The notes: a model not told the origin generated them from the sequence alone. DNA of 6,922 nt from Actinomycetes bacterium (GCA_021821705.1 JAKACE010000097.1:1-6922); one strand, 5' to 3'; shown: positions 1 through 6,619, numbered from the stretch's first letter. Translations and numbers: made by a program.

Positions 1-1
1 C

Positions 2-1120
2 ATCGCAGCCGCCGAGCTGCTGAGCAATGCCGACGTGGCCATGTACGAAGCCAAGCGGGCCGGCAAGCACTGCCACGTCGTCTTCGACCGGGCGATGAGC
101 GACCGCCTGCGCAGGCGCATGGCCATCGAAGCCGAGCTTCCACACGCCGTCGAGAGCGGCGAGTTGCGGGTGCTCTACCAGCCGATCTTCGAGCTGGCTG
201 ACCGCTCGATCTCCGGCTTCGAGGCCCTCCTGCGCTGGACCAATCCCAGGCTCGGCCAGGTTTCGCCCGTCGAGTTCATCCCCATAGCCGAGGAGACTGG
301 CGCCATCATCCCGATCGGGCGTTGGGTCCTCCAGCAGGCCTGTGCCGAGCTCCAGGCGTTGCGCTCCGAGGACGCCGGCTGGGCCGGGCTGAAGATGAGC
401 GTCAACCTCTCGACCCGCCAGCTACGGGACCCGGCCCTGGTCGGGCATGTAAAGAGCAGCCTCACCCAGCACGGCATCCCGCCTTACCTGCTCACCCTCG
501 AGATCACCGAATCCAGCCTGCTGCAGGACACGGCGTCGTCGCAGGCCAAATTGAGCGCGCTGGGCCTGCTCGGGGTCCAGGTGGCCCTCGACGACTTCGG
601 GACCGGCTACTCCTCTCTCTCGTACCTGCAACAGCTGCACGTCAACTGCCTCAAGGTGGACAAGTCGTTCGTCGACGGCCTCGAAAGCCAGGGCAACCGC
701 ACAGGGCGTGCGCTCATCCGCAGCATCGCCGAGCTCAGCTGCGCCCTCGACCTGAGCACGATCGCCGAAGGCATCGAGAACGAGGACCAGCTCGCCGTCC
801 TGAGCCGCCTCGGGTGCGGGCTTGGTCAGGGATGGGTCTTTGCCCCCGCCATCGCGCCGGAGCGGATGCGCGAGCTGCTGCGCAGCGCCGGGACATCTGC
901 TCATGGCAAAGATGGTGCTCCTGGCAAAGATGGTGCTCCTGGCAAAGATGGGCCGGCACCGACGCTCATGGAGCCGTTCCCCTCCGGCGGCCGAGGCGGT
1001 GACCGTGCCACGAACAGCGGCGCTGCCGCCGGCCATGAGCGCTCGGGCGTGCCCACCGGCGCTACCACCCCCGCTGGTCCAGCCGGTACCGGCGACGCCT
1101 TGGAAGCCCTCGCCGGTTAG
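2..1120 (+). CDS. GGDEF-EAL cyclic-di-GMP phosphodiesterase, 5'-truncated by window edge
   Basis: The gene enters from the left edge; 372 residues are visible. The first ~25 (NADVAMYEAKRAGK) match the end of a GGDEF domain, so the complete protein probably carries GGDEF followed by EAL. The EAL domain spans about residues 45-295 of the visible part. It keeps the residues needed for Mg-dependent hydrolysis of c-di-GMP to pGpG: E74 in EALLRW, N135 in VNLS, E167 in LEITES, D197/D198 in DDFGTGYSS, K218 in LKVDKSF, E256 in AEGIEN and Q276 in GQGW. An active phosphodiesterase is therefore likely. Activity of the GGDEF half cannot be judged because its active site lies outside the window. After the EAL fold comes a ~75-residue low-complexity tail with GKDGAP repeats, not part of the EAL family. 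The TAG stop shares bases with the TAA stop of the convergent gene. Any N-terminal sensor domain is unseen. Confidence 0.95.
   Translation: MAAAELLSNADVAMYEAKRAGKHCHVVFDRAMSDRLRRRMAIEAELPHAVESGELRVLYQPIFELADRSISGFEALLRWTNPRLGQVSPVEFIPIAEETGAIIPIGRWVLQQACAELQALRSEDAGWAGLKMSVNLSTRQLRDPALVGHVKSSLTQHGIPPYLLTLEITESSLLQDTASSQAKLSALGLLGVQVALDDFGTGYSSLSYLQQLHVNCLKVDKSFVDGLESQGNRTGRALIRSIAELSCALDLSTIAEGIENEDQLAVLSRLGCGLGQGWVFAPAIAPERMRELLRSAGTSAHGKDGAPGKDGAPGKDGPAPTLMEPFPSGGRGGDRATNSGAAAGHERSGVPTGATTPAGPAGTGDALEALAG
898..951 (+). repeat. Three tandem copies of an 18-bp unit coding a collagen-like GKDGAP tail
   Basis: Copies lie at 898-915, 916-933 and 934-951 with unit TGCTCCTGGCAAAGATGG. The first copy differs only at position 903 (A for C). 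The unit is a multiple of three, so copy gain or loss would keep the EAL gene in frame. The reading gives G-K-D-G-A-P, three Gly-X-Y-like triplets, just after the EAL domain. Near-identity at the DNA level points to recent slippage expansion rather than selection on the protein alone. Confidence 0.9.
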
Positions 1121-2604
1121 GGGCCCGGTGGAACCGGGCCAGGCCCGGGCCGCGGTGGCGAAGGCTGGCCGGAGACAGCTGGGCGTTGCCCGGCCGGAGC
1201 CGGGGCGACCAGGGCCGACGGGGCGGTCGGGGTCGGAGGGGTCGGAGGCGGGGCGGTTGGGGCCGGAGGGCCGAGGCTGGGCCGAATGCCCTGGGAAGAT
1301 GTCCCGGCCGACGCCCTCCTGCGAGCGTCACGGCAGTCGACGACCAACCGGTCGAACAGCTCTCTCGCCTCACCGGCATCGCGGTCACGGAACTCGACGC
1401 GCAGGCGCCGGCCGGCTCCGTCCAGGTGAACCGTAGCCAGCCCGAGCAGCCGCTGGAGCGGCCCCTGGACGTGGCGGACGCTCTGGACCTTCTCGAAGGG
1501 TAGCCATACGGTCACCTTGGAGAAACGTCCGGTCGTCGAACCGACGAGCGAGCCGCTCGAACCGGCGGACAGGAAGTGGTAGCTGAGGGGGGACTTCCAG
1601 CGCGCCCGGCGCGGCGGCTTCGACATGTCGAACTGGCGGAGCCCGAGGAGGGTCACGAGCATGGCGTCGGCCACGTAGGCGGGCCCGACCGGAAGCAGGG
1701 ACCTGGTCACCTTGGACGAGCGCGTGCCCTGCTCCTTTCCCGGCGAGCCGGCGACGTCGACCTCCAGGCGGCACCATCCGAAGAGCCGCCATGCCAGGGG
1801 CTGCACCTTGCGCACGGCCTGGACGCGGGCGAAGGGGACCGTCTCGGCGATGGTGGACAGGAGGCCCCGTTTGACGCGGATGCCGTCGGGGGCGAGGCCG
1901 ATGGTGAACCCGTACTGCTCGGCCACCCTCCTCCACGCCACCCTGACCAGGCCGAACAGGTACACCACCACGGTGCCGAAGTAGGCGCCCTGGGCGGTCG
2001 GTGATTGGCTGAGCAAGAGGATGCCGGCGACCACGAACACCAATGCCAGGAGCATGGCCCCCGAGAGCAGGGTCGAGCCGATGAGCTGGCCGGGCGGGAC
2101 AGTTGCGACCGGGCTCTCCAACGGCTCGGGGGTGGAGATGTCCAGGCCGTGATGGCCGGCCAGCAGGCGCGCCCGTAGCTCCAGGGCCACCGGCTCAGCC
2201 AGGTAGGCCAGGCGCCCACCCGACCGGCTGGAGCCGGCCAGGCGCACCCGCAGCTCGGCCAGGCCGAAGGCCCGGGCCAGGAACGGCTTGACCACGTCCA
2301 CGGCCTGGATCCGTGCCAGCGGCAGTTGCCTGGCGTCGCGGGTGAACAGTCCTGTCTCGATGTGCAGAGCGGCCGGGTCGACGGACCACCTCGTGACCAT
2401 GTACTTGACGGTGCTCACCACCAGGTTGAGCAGCGCTATGCCGCCCAGGACCAGCAGCAGGACGAAACCGGCCCCCTGGCCCCTGGCTTGTTCCTCCAGC
2501 GCCAGCACGGCGGCGACCACGAGGGAACGCCCGGCTGCCACGACAGGAGTCAATGGGTGGAGGCGCCGCCAGTCAGCCTGCGCCGGCGCGGGCGCCGCCC
2601 TCAC
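1117..2604 (-). CDS. YdbT-like membrane protein with three bacterial PH domains
   Basis: The protein has 495 residues, close to the just-under-500 size of Bacillus YdbT. Its layout fits the bPH2 (DUF304) family: two hydrophobic segments (about 24-36 and 45-63), PH domain 1 (67-149, with LPLARIQAVD and the R-FGLAEL-V-LAG pattern), a second membrane pair (175-198, 206-221), PH domain 2 (229-321, VPFARVQAVRKV) and PH domain 3 (341-421, LPFEKVQSVRHV). A Pro/Ala/Thr-rich tail (about 442-495) is an extra. I chose the GTG at 2604 because it overlaps the upstream TGA as GTGA, the usual mark of translational coupling, and because the YdbT-like part begins there. The frame stays open upstream to 2865 but only as antisense-free shadow inside the YdbS-like gene. 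In B. subtilis, YdbS-YdbT are SigW-controlled and protect against antimicrobial peptides from other bacilli; that role here is inference. Confidence 0.88.
   Translation of the reverse strand: MRAAPAPAQADWRRLHPLTPVVAAGRSLVVAAVLALEEQARGQGAGFVLLLVLGGIALLNLVVSTVKYMVTRWSVDPAALHIETGLFTRDARQLPLARIQAVDVVKPFLARAFGLAELRVRLAGSSRSGGRLAYLAEPVALELRARLLAGHHGLDISTPEPLESPVATVPPGQLIGSTLLSGAMLLALVFVVAGILLLSQSPTAQGAYFGTVVVYLFGLVRVAWRRVAEQYGFTIGLAPDGIRVKRGLLSTIAETVPFARVQAVRKVQPLAWRLFGWCRLEVDVAGSPGKEQGTRSSKVTRSLLPVGPAYVADAMLVTLLGLRQFDMSKPPRRARWKSPLSYHFLSAGSSGSLVGSTTGRFSKVTVWLPFEKVQSVRHVQGPLQRLLGLATVHLDGAGRRLRVEFRDRDAGEARELFDRLVVDCRDARRRASAGTSSQGIRPSLGPPAPTAPPPTPPTPTAPSALVAPAPAGQRPAVSGQPSPPRPGPGPVPPGP
1122..1140 (+). 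terminator. GC-rich hairpin directly after the EAL gene stop
   Basis: GGCCCGGT (1122-1129) pairs perfectly with ACCGGGCC (1133-1140) around a 3-base loop, starting two bases after the EAL stop. No T-run follows, so it would be a weak or non-classical intrinsic terminator. It lies inside the last codons of the convergent minus-strand gene, because there is no spacer. Chance self-complementarity in such GC-rich DNA is a real alternative. Confidence 0.35.
1220..1270 (+). other. Six regularly spaced G-tracts, G-quadruplex motif
   Basis: Plus-strand G-runs start at 1220, 1229, 1238, 1250, 1259 and 1268 (five of four G, the last of three), with loops of 5, 5, 8, 5 and 5 bases. Four such runs suffice for a quadruplex. 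On the minus strand the same bases encode the Pro/Thr/Ala repeats of the YdbT-like tail with a nine-base (three-codon) period, so codon choice for Pro and the repeat explain the regularity. The G-rich strand is the template for the YdbT-like gene. Confidence 0.65.
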
Positions 2605-3131
2605 AGCCCCGCTGCCTTCGCCTCTCCGAGGGCAGCCAGCCTGTCGCGCAGGCGGGCCGCTTCCTGGCGCTCGAGGCCCGGGATGCGGGCGTCGCTCGCC
2701 GCCGCCGCAGTATGCAACTTTACGGTCGACAACCGGAAGATCCTCTCCACAGGTCCGGCCGTCACGTCGACCACCTGCATCCGGCCGTAGGGCACCACCG
2801 ACTGGCGGCGGAACATCACACCCCTGGAAACGACCAGGTCCTCGTCGCGCTCCAGGTATGACCACGCTGCGAACCGCCGCCGCACGAGCAATGCCAGCAG
2901 CGCGCCGAGCACCAGTACCCCGGCCACGCCGCCGAGCACCCCGGCGGTGGTAAGCCCGCTACCCGCTCCGGTGGCGGCCATGACGATCGCAGCAACGACG
3001 GTCAGGGCGACGACCTCGGTCAAGCGCATCCGCCACAGCCTGCCCGAAGGCCGCAGCCACCCGTCATCGCCCGTTTGCGTGCCCGCCTCGGGAGGCGTGA
3101 GCGTCGCCCTCCAGGCTGTTCGGTCTGCCAT
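2601..3131 (-). CDS. YdbS-like PH-domain membrane protein
   Basis: This 176-residue protein has a polar N-terminus (1-36), two membrane segments (about 37-55 and 62-83) and one bacterial PH domain (about 90-167). The family marks are WSYLERDEDLVVSRG, then VPYGRMQVVDV and VERIFRLSTVKLHTA. It is the first gene of a two-gene operon; its TGA overlaps the GTG of the YdbT-like gene. The ATG is preceded on the minus strand by AGGAGG (3140-3135), a full Shine-Dalgarno core but only three bases from the start codon, which is tight. A TANNNT element (TACCGT, minus strand, 3176-3171) could be its -10 box, with no recognisable -35. The pair is thought to sit together in the membrane with PH domains facing the cytoplasm. 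The family assignment is firm; the cellular job is not. Confidence 0.9.
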   Translation of the reverse strand: MADRTAWRATLTPPEAGTQTGDDGWLRPSGRLWRMRLTEVVALTVVAAIVMAATGAGSGLTTAGVLGGVAGVLVLGALLALLVRRRFAAWSYLERDEDLVVSRGVMFRRQSVVPYGRMQVVDVTAGPVERIFRLSTVKLHTAAAASDARIPGLERQEAARLRDRLAALGEAKAAGL

Positions 3132-3252
3132 CGTCCTCCTAGACGCTCGCCTGCCAGGGCCCCAGGACCGACGGTAGCCGACCGCCCTGGGCCGGGACGA
3201 CAGCTACAGCCCCTCCGGGCCGGCCGATAGGCAGCGAGCAGCGAGGGCACGC

Positions 3253-3258
3253 TATTGT
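3253..3258 (+). promoter_or_regulatory. Possible -10 box of the tRNA-Glu promoter
   Basis: TATTGT fits the actinobacterial TANNNT -10 pattern and lies 17 bases before the mature tRNA 5' end, leaving room for a short leader that RNase P would remove. This is one of the few AT-rich spots between the divergent YdbS-like gene and the tRNA. No clear -35 hexamer is seen about 17 bases upstream, so the call is tentative. Confidence 0.4.
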
Positions 3259-3275
3259 GGTTGGGCTGTCCCCGA

Positions 3276-3351
3276 GGCCCCATCGTCTAGTGGACTAGGA
3301 CACCACCCTCTCAAGGTGGAGACACGGGTTCGAACCCCGTTGGGGCTGCCA
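3276..3351 (+). tRNA. tRNA-Glu (anticodon CUC), CCA encoded
   Basis: A full 76-base cloverleaf can be drawn. The acceptor stem is GGCCCCA (3276-3282) with TGGGGCT (3341-3347). The D arm is GTCT-AGTGGACT-AGGA. The anticodon stem CCACC/GGTGG encloses loop CTCTCAA with anticodon CTC, which reads GAG. The T arm is ACGGG-TTCGAAC-CCCGT. Discriminator G3348 is followed by encoded CCA (3349-3351). The first acceptor pair comes out as G1-U72, a wobble where G-C is more usual. GAG is the dominant Glu codon in this DNA, so CUC is the expected main isoacceptor. The gene stands alone, with no other tRNA visible nearby. Confidence 0.97.
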
Positions 3352-3392
3352 GCCAGCCAGATCGCTTGGCGGCGGTGCCCGGGGCTTGGGCT

Positions 3393-3409
3393 CTCGCCTT
3401 CGAGGCGGG
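3393..3409 (+). terminator. Weak hairpin downstream of the tRNA
   Basis: CTCGCCT (3393-3399) pairs with AGGCGGG (3403-3409), including one T-G wobble, around a 3-base TCG loop. It sits 42 bases beyond the tRNA CCA end and between that gene and the 3' end of the minus-strand propeller remnant. It could stop transcripts from either side, but there is no T-run on either strand. Confidence 0.3.
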
Positions 3410-3429
3410 CAAGGCAGAGCGGTGCGGGC

Positions 3430-3609
3430 TCAGGGGAGCGATGACGTCTTGAACACCTCGACGGTGCTCGAGTCGTAGTTGGCCACCAGGACCTGACCAC
3501 TCGCGGGGTCGAAGGTGACGTCGCATGGGAACAGGCCGGCGGGGACGGCCCCGAGGAGCGCGGGGCGATGACCGATGGCCGCAACCGTGACCGACAAGCC
3601 TGGAGATGG
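3430..3609 (-). pseudogene. C-terminal remnant of a YVTN-type beta-propeller protein
   Basis: The minus strand encodes about 59 residues before a TGA at 3432-3430. The last 40 or so read like the final blade of a YVTN/YncE-type propeller: LLGAVPAG, then FPCDVTFDPASGQVLVANYD, then SSTVEVF. The pattern 'pres-et value, G-PAG-FP, -DV-FDP-SG-VLVANY-SSTVEV' is typical of this family. Upstream in the same frame the sequence turns into Ser/Pro/Arg-rich residues with no blade repeats and runs antisense into the LAL regulator gene, so the other blades are missing. I read it as the surviving 3' end of a broken gene. The break point (about 3600) is an estimate. A short intact gene is unlikely because no single blade folds alone. 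Similarity was judged by eye. Confidence 0.55.
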
Positions 3610-3733
3610 CGAGCCACCCCGGAATGCCCCCTTCGAGCACGCAGTACCACGGCGAGTTATCCTCGGGCGGGTTGTGCCGTGAGGCCGCGCCTCGCCGGGC
3701 CGACCCGGCACGAGACAGGGAAGAGCTCGACGA

Positions 3734-3741
3734 GGGGGGGG
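3734..3741 (+). promoter_or_regulatory. Ribosome binding site formed by a G8 tract, decides the TTG start
   Basis: GAGGGGGGGG runs from 3732 to 3741 and ends four bases before the TTG at 3746. Any GAGG/GGGG register in it can pair with the CCUCC of 16S rRNA, giving an acceptable spacing to TTG. This is the only Shine-Dalgarno-like sequence near the start of the regulator and supports TTG over the later in-frame GTG (near 3821). Confidence 0.6.
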
Positions 3742-3745
3742 CTGG

Positions 3746-6619
3746 TTGGAGGCAAGCGAACGCGGTCGGGATGAGCCAGGAGACCTACCCGGTCCGCTCG
3801 GGCACGTGCCCACCGGCTTGGTGGAGCGTGAAGAGGTCGTGCTCAACCTGGTACAGCAGCTACGACGGCTGCGTCGCGGATCCGGCACCGCCGTTTTCCT
3901 GGTCGGCGCAGCAGGGCTGGGCAAGACCGCGCTCGTCGATTGGCTGGAGGGCTTTGCCCGTCCCTTGGGTTTCGTTGTTTCGCGTGCCACGGGGACCCCG
4001 ATGGAGCGCAGCTTGCCCTTCGGCTTTTTCGACCAGGCCATGCGCGGGCTCGGGAGCGACGGCGACATCGCCGGGCAGAGCACCGGCCCCCTGGCTGGCT
4101 ACGCGCGGCTGGCCCGCTTCACGCTGACCATGAGGTTGCTGGAGAAGGCTGCCGCCTCTGACCCCCTCGTGCTGTTGCTTGACGACCTTCACTGGTCGGA
4201 CCTCGACTCCCTCGACTTCATTGGGTTCATGTGCCGCAGGGTCGACAGCTTGCCGGTCCTGGTCGTCGGTACGGCGCGCCCCGAACCAGCGGTTGGGTTG
4301 GACCTCGCTCGCGATCTGATGGGCAACCCCGCCGCTACGATCGTTCACCTGCAGCCGCTTTCGAGGGCGGGCTCCGACCTGCTCGCGGCCCGGTTGCTCG
4401 GCCAGGCGCCCGATGCCTCGACGAGTGAGCGGCTCTGGCAGGCGTGCGCCGGGTCCCCTCTGCTGCTCCGGGTCGCCGCGGCTCTACCAGCAGGCGGTGG
4501 GGGCAACCGGGCCGGGGCCCCCGGCCTGCAGGCGCCGTCCTGGCGTAGGTCGTCCCTTGTCCTCGAGCGTTTTGCCGACGTGGACAGGCTGGCACGCACC
4601 TACATAGATGCGGCGTCGGTGCTCGGCATAAGGTTCCGCCCCGACGACGCTGGGCACCTCACCGGTCTCGACGAGGATGCAATCGCTGAAGCCCACGAGA
4701 GGTTCCTGCACAGCGGTCTGCTCGAGGATCTGGAGCCAGGCTGGGCCCGGTTCGTCCATCCTCTGTTCGCCCAGGCCCTGGTCGACTCGTTGCCTGGGCC
4801 GCGGCGTAAACGGCTGCACGAACGGGCCTTCCGCCTGCTGGTCGAGCAAGGGGCCCCAAGCGCTCTCGCATCGGAGCAGGCGATGGCAGCCGGGCTCATG
4901 GGAGACCAGTTGGCCATCGAAGTCACTTGGCGGGCCGGGCGTGATGCCCTTCGCCAAGGGGCCCTCGCCTCGGCTGAACTACATCTGGCCAACGCCGTCG
5001 CGTTGGCCGGGGAGCAGGCTCCTGAAGACCTTCTCCTGGACCACGTACGGGCCCTTGCCGCACGAGCCCAGCCTGCTGAAGCAAGGCGCGCCTGCCAGCG
5101 GTTGCTCGACCGGCCCGAGCTTTCCGTCTTTGCGCGCTCCGAGGGCCTCAGGCTGCTCGGGCGAGTCGCGGCAGTGCAGGCCCGGCCCCGCGAAGTCGAG
5201 CACAATTACGAAGCAGCCGTCGCCGTGCTCGGGCCCGCAGACCGCGAGCGGGCAGCGGAGATCCTCTTCGACGGCCTCCTGGCAACGCTTGTGAACTCCC
5301 CCTTGCATTGGGCCCGGAGGGCTTGCGAGCAGGGTCTGAAGATGGCCGAGCCAGGTACTGAGCTCTACGCCGGGCTGGACGTGGTCCGTTGCTTCATCTC
5401 CCTCGTCGGCGGAGACGCGTCAGGAGCCGACACCATCCGGGCTGCGGCCGCAGGGCCTGTGTCCGGCCAGCCGACGGCCAACCAGTCCTGGGCCTGGGCC
5501 ATGCCCGTGCACCTGGTCAACGCCTCGAAGATCCTCGAGGCGTTCAGCGAGGCGGAGGCACTTTTCGAGCACGAGTACCAGCGCGCCGTCGATGCCGGGG
5601 CCCCCTGGCTGATGCACGCCCTGGCCATAGCCTACTCCGACGCACTGCACCGGCTCGGCCGGCCACAGGAAGGGCTGGACCTGGTCCGAAAGACAGCAGC
5701 ACTGGCCGGGCACCTGATGAGCCCCTGGCACAATCTCGCCATGGCCGTGCTACTTCTCGAGCTCGGTCACAGCGCCGAGGCGGCCGAGCACGTGCAGGTC
5801 CTACGCCGGCACGTCGCCACCGTGCCCGAGGACTGCAGCGCGCCGGTACGCCTGTGGCTCGGGCTGATGGAGTCGCGCCAGCTCATGTACAACGGCGAAG
5901 CCGCCGCAGCGTCCGAAAGGATGCTCGAGGTAGAGGCCACGGCAGCACGTACGGGCTTTCGCGAACCTTGCATAGTCCCGTGGGCGCTCGTTGCGGTCGA
6001 GGCGCACCTGCTTGCCGGCGAGCACGGGGCCGCCGGCCGTGTCGTCGATGACCTCGAAGCTGCTGCTGCGGTGCTGCCATGCCGTTGGCCGAGGGCAGCT
6101 GCAAGTCTCGGCCGGGCCCTGGTCACCGCCGAGGCCCTGCCTGCTCCCAACAGCCGGGCGGCGGGCGAACAGGGCGCTGCGGAGGTCGACCGCCTGTTCC
6201 AACAGGCGATAAGCGCTTTCGACGAGCTGCCGATGCCGATAGCCCGAGCCGAAGCTCAGCTCACGTACGGTCGCTACCTACGCAGGAACGGCCGCCTGCT
6301 GGAAGCACGCCGGGCGCTTCACACTGCGATGCAGCTCGCGACGGCAACTTCCAGCGAGAGCGTCGCCCGCAGGGCCCGTGGCGAGTTGGCGGCTGCCAGG
6401 GGTCGGCGCCGACGACCAAGCGGTGACCCCTCCGCCCTCAGCGCCCAGGAGGAAAGGGTCGCCGCCCTTGCCAGCGAAGGTTGGACGAATGCGCGCATCG
6501 CTACAGCCTTGTACATATCACCCAAGACCGTCGAGCACCACCTGGCCAAGGTGTTCTCCAAGCTTGGCATAAGCTCACGTCGCGAGCTCATGCGCAACTG
6601 GCCCATGCGCTCGCACTGA
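3746..6619 (+). CDS. LAL-type LuxR family ATP-binding transcriptional regulator
   Basis: The 957-residue protein has the three-part layout of large ATP-binding LuxR regulators (MalT-like LALs). The N-terminal AAA/NTPase domain has Walker A GAAGLGKT (54-61), Walker B LVLLLDD with following LHWSD (141-151), and a sensor-like VVGTARPE (173-180). The middle, about 350-880, is Ala/Leu/Glu-rich and helical, as expected for TPR-like repeats that sense a ligand or partner. The C-terminus (898-957) is a LuxR/GerE helix-turn-helix: LSAQEERVAALASEGWTNA, then IAxxLYISPKTVEHHLAKVFSKLGI. ATP binding and DNA binding both look intact. TTG is the first possible start after an in-frame TGA at 3680 and has the G-rich binding site before it. 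The target genes are unknown: its left neighbour is a gene remnant and the right neighbour points toward it. No receiver domain, signal peptide or membrane segment is seen. Confidence 0.95.
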   Translation: MEASERGRDEPGDLPGPLGHVPTGLVEREEVVLNLVQQLRRLRRGSGTAVFLVGAAGLGKTALVDWLEGFARPLGFVVSRATGTPMERSLPFGFFDQAMRGLGSDGDIAGQSTGPLAGYARLARFTLTMRLLEKAAASDPLVLLLDDLHWSDLDSLDFIGFMCRRVDSLPVLVVGTARPEPAVGLDLARDLMGNPAATIVHLQPLSRAGSDLLAARLLGQAPDASTSERLWQACAGSPLLLRVAAALPAGGGGNRAGAPGLQAPSWRRSSLVLERFADVDRLARTYIDAASVLGIRFRPDDAGHLTGLDEDAIAEAHERFLHSGLLEDLEPGWARFVHPLFAQALVDSLPGPRRKRLHERAFRLLVEQGAPSALASEQAMAAGLMGDQLAIEVTWRAGRDALRQGALASAELHLANAVALAGEQAPEDLLLDHVRALAARAQPAEARRACQRLLDRPELSVFARSEGLRLLGRVAAVQARPREVEHNYEAAVAVLGPADRERAAEILFDGLLATLVNSPLHWARRACEQGLKMAEPGTELYAGLDVVRCFISLVGGDASGADTIRAAAAGPVSGQPTANQSWAWAMPVHLVNASKILEAFSEAEALFEHEYQRAVDAGAPWLMHALAIAYSDALHRLGRPQEGLDLVRKTAALAGHLMSPWHNLAMAVLLLELGHSAEAAEHVQVLRRHVATVPEDCSAPVRLWLGLMESRQLMYNGEAAAASERMLEVEATAARTGFREPCIVPWALVAVEAHLLAGEHGAAGRVVDDLEAAAAVLPCRWPRAAASLGRALVTAEALPAPNSRAAGEQGAAEVDRLFQQAISAFDELPMPIARAEAQLTYGRYLRRNGRLLEARRALHTAMQLATATSSESVARRARGELAAARGRRRRPSGDPSALSAQEERVAALASEGWTNARIATALYISPKTVEHHLAKVFSKLGISSRRELMRNWPMRSH

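Larger units (their letters stand above)
3352..3745. other. 394-bp stretch without an intact gene
   Basis: Besides the weak hairpin and the propeller remnant, this stretch holds a GCCA triplication right after the tRNA (3348-3360) and the leader of the LAL regulator gene. The leader has an inverted repeat, GTGCCG (3674-3679) with CGGCAC (3706-3711), enclosing a smaller hairpin GAGGC/GCCTC (3681-3685 with 3689-3693). A stop at 3680-3682 closes the regulator's frame upstream. I find no convincing promoter for the regulator here. Confidence 0.6.

Noticed and set aside
898..951. Short direct repeats as a CRISPR-like array
   Set aside because: The copies are directly adjacent with no spacers and lie in frame inside a coding sequence.
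322..1036. Long open frames on both strands across the EAL gene (322-1002 plus, 1036-422 minus)
   Set aside because: They are typical high-GC shadows: Arg/Pro/Ala-rich, no family signature, while the main frame shows all EAL motifs.
1576..2004. Plus-strand open frame of 142 codons opposite the YdbT-like gene
   Set aside because: It is antisense to PH domains 2 and 3 with recognisable motifs on the minus strand; the plus translation has no coherent features.
2605..2865. N-terminal 87-codon extension of the YdbT-like frame
   Set aside because: It lies wholly within the YdbS-like coding region in another frame, is Gly/Arg/Pro-rich without domain character, and the GTG at 2604 in the GTGA overlap is a natural start.
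3771..3773. ATG as the start of the LAL regulator
   Set aside because: It is out of frame with the regulator; the in-frame choices are TTG at 3746 or a GTG near 3821 lacking a ribosome binding site.
3610..4083. Upstream continuation of the minus-strand propeller frame, antisense to the regulator
   Set aside because: Its translation is Ser/Pro/Arg-rich with no propeller blade motifs and it overlaps a clearly coding Walker A region on the other strand.
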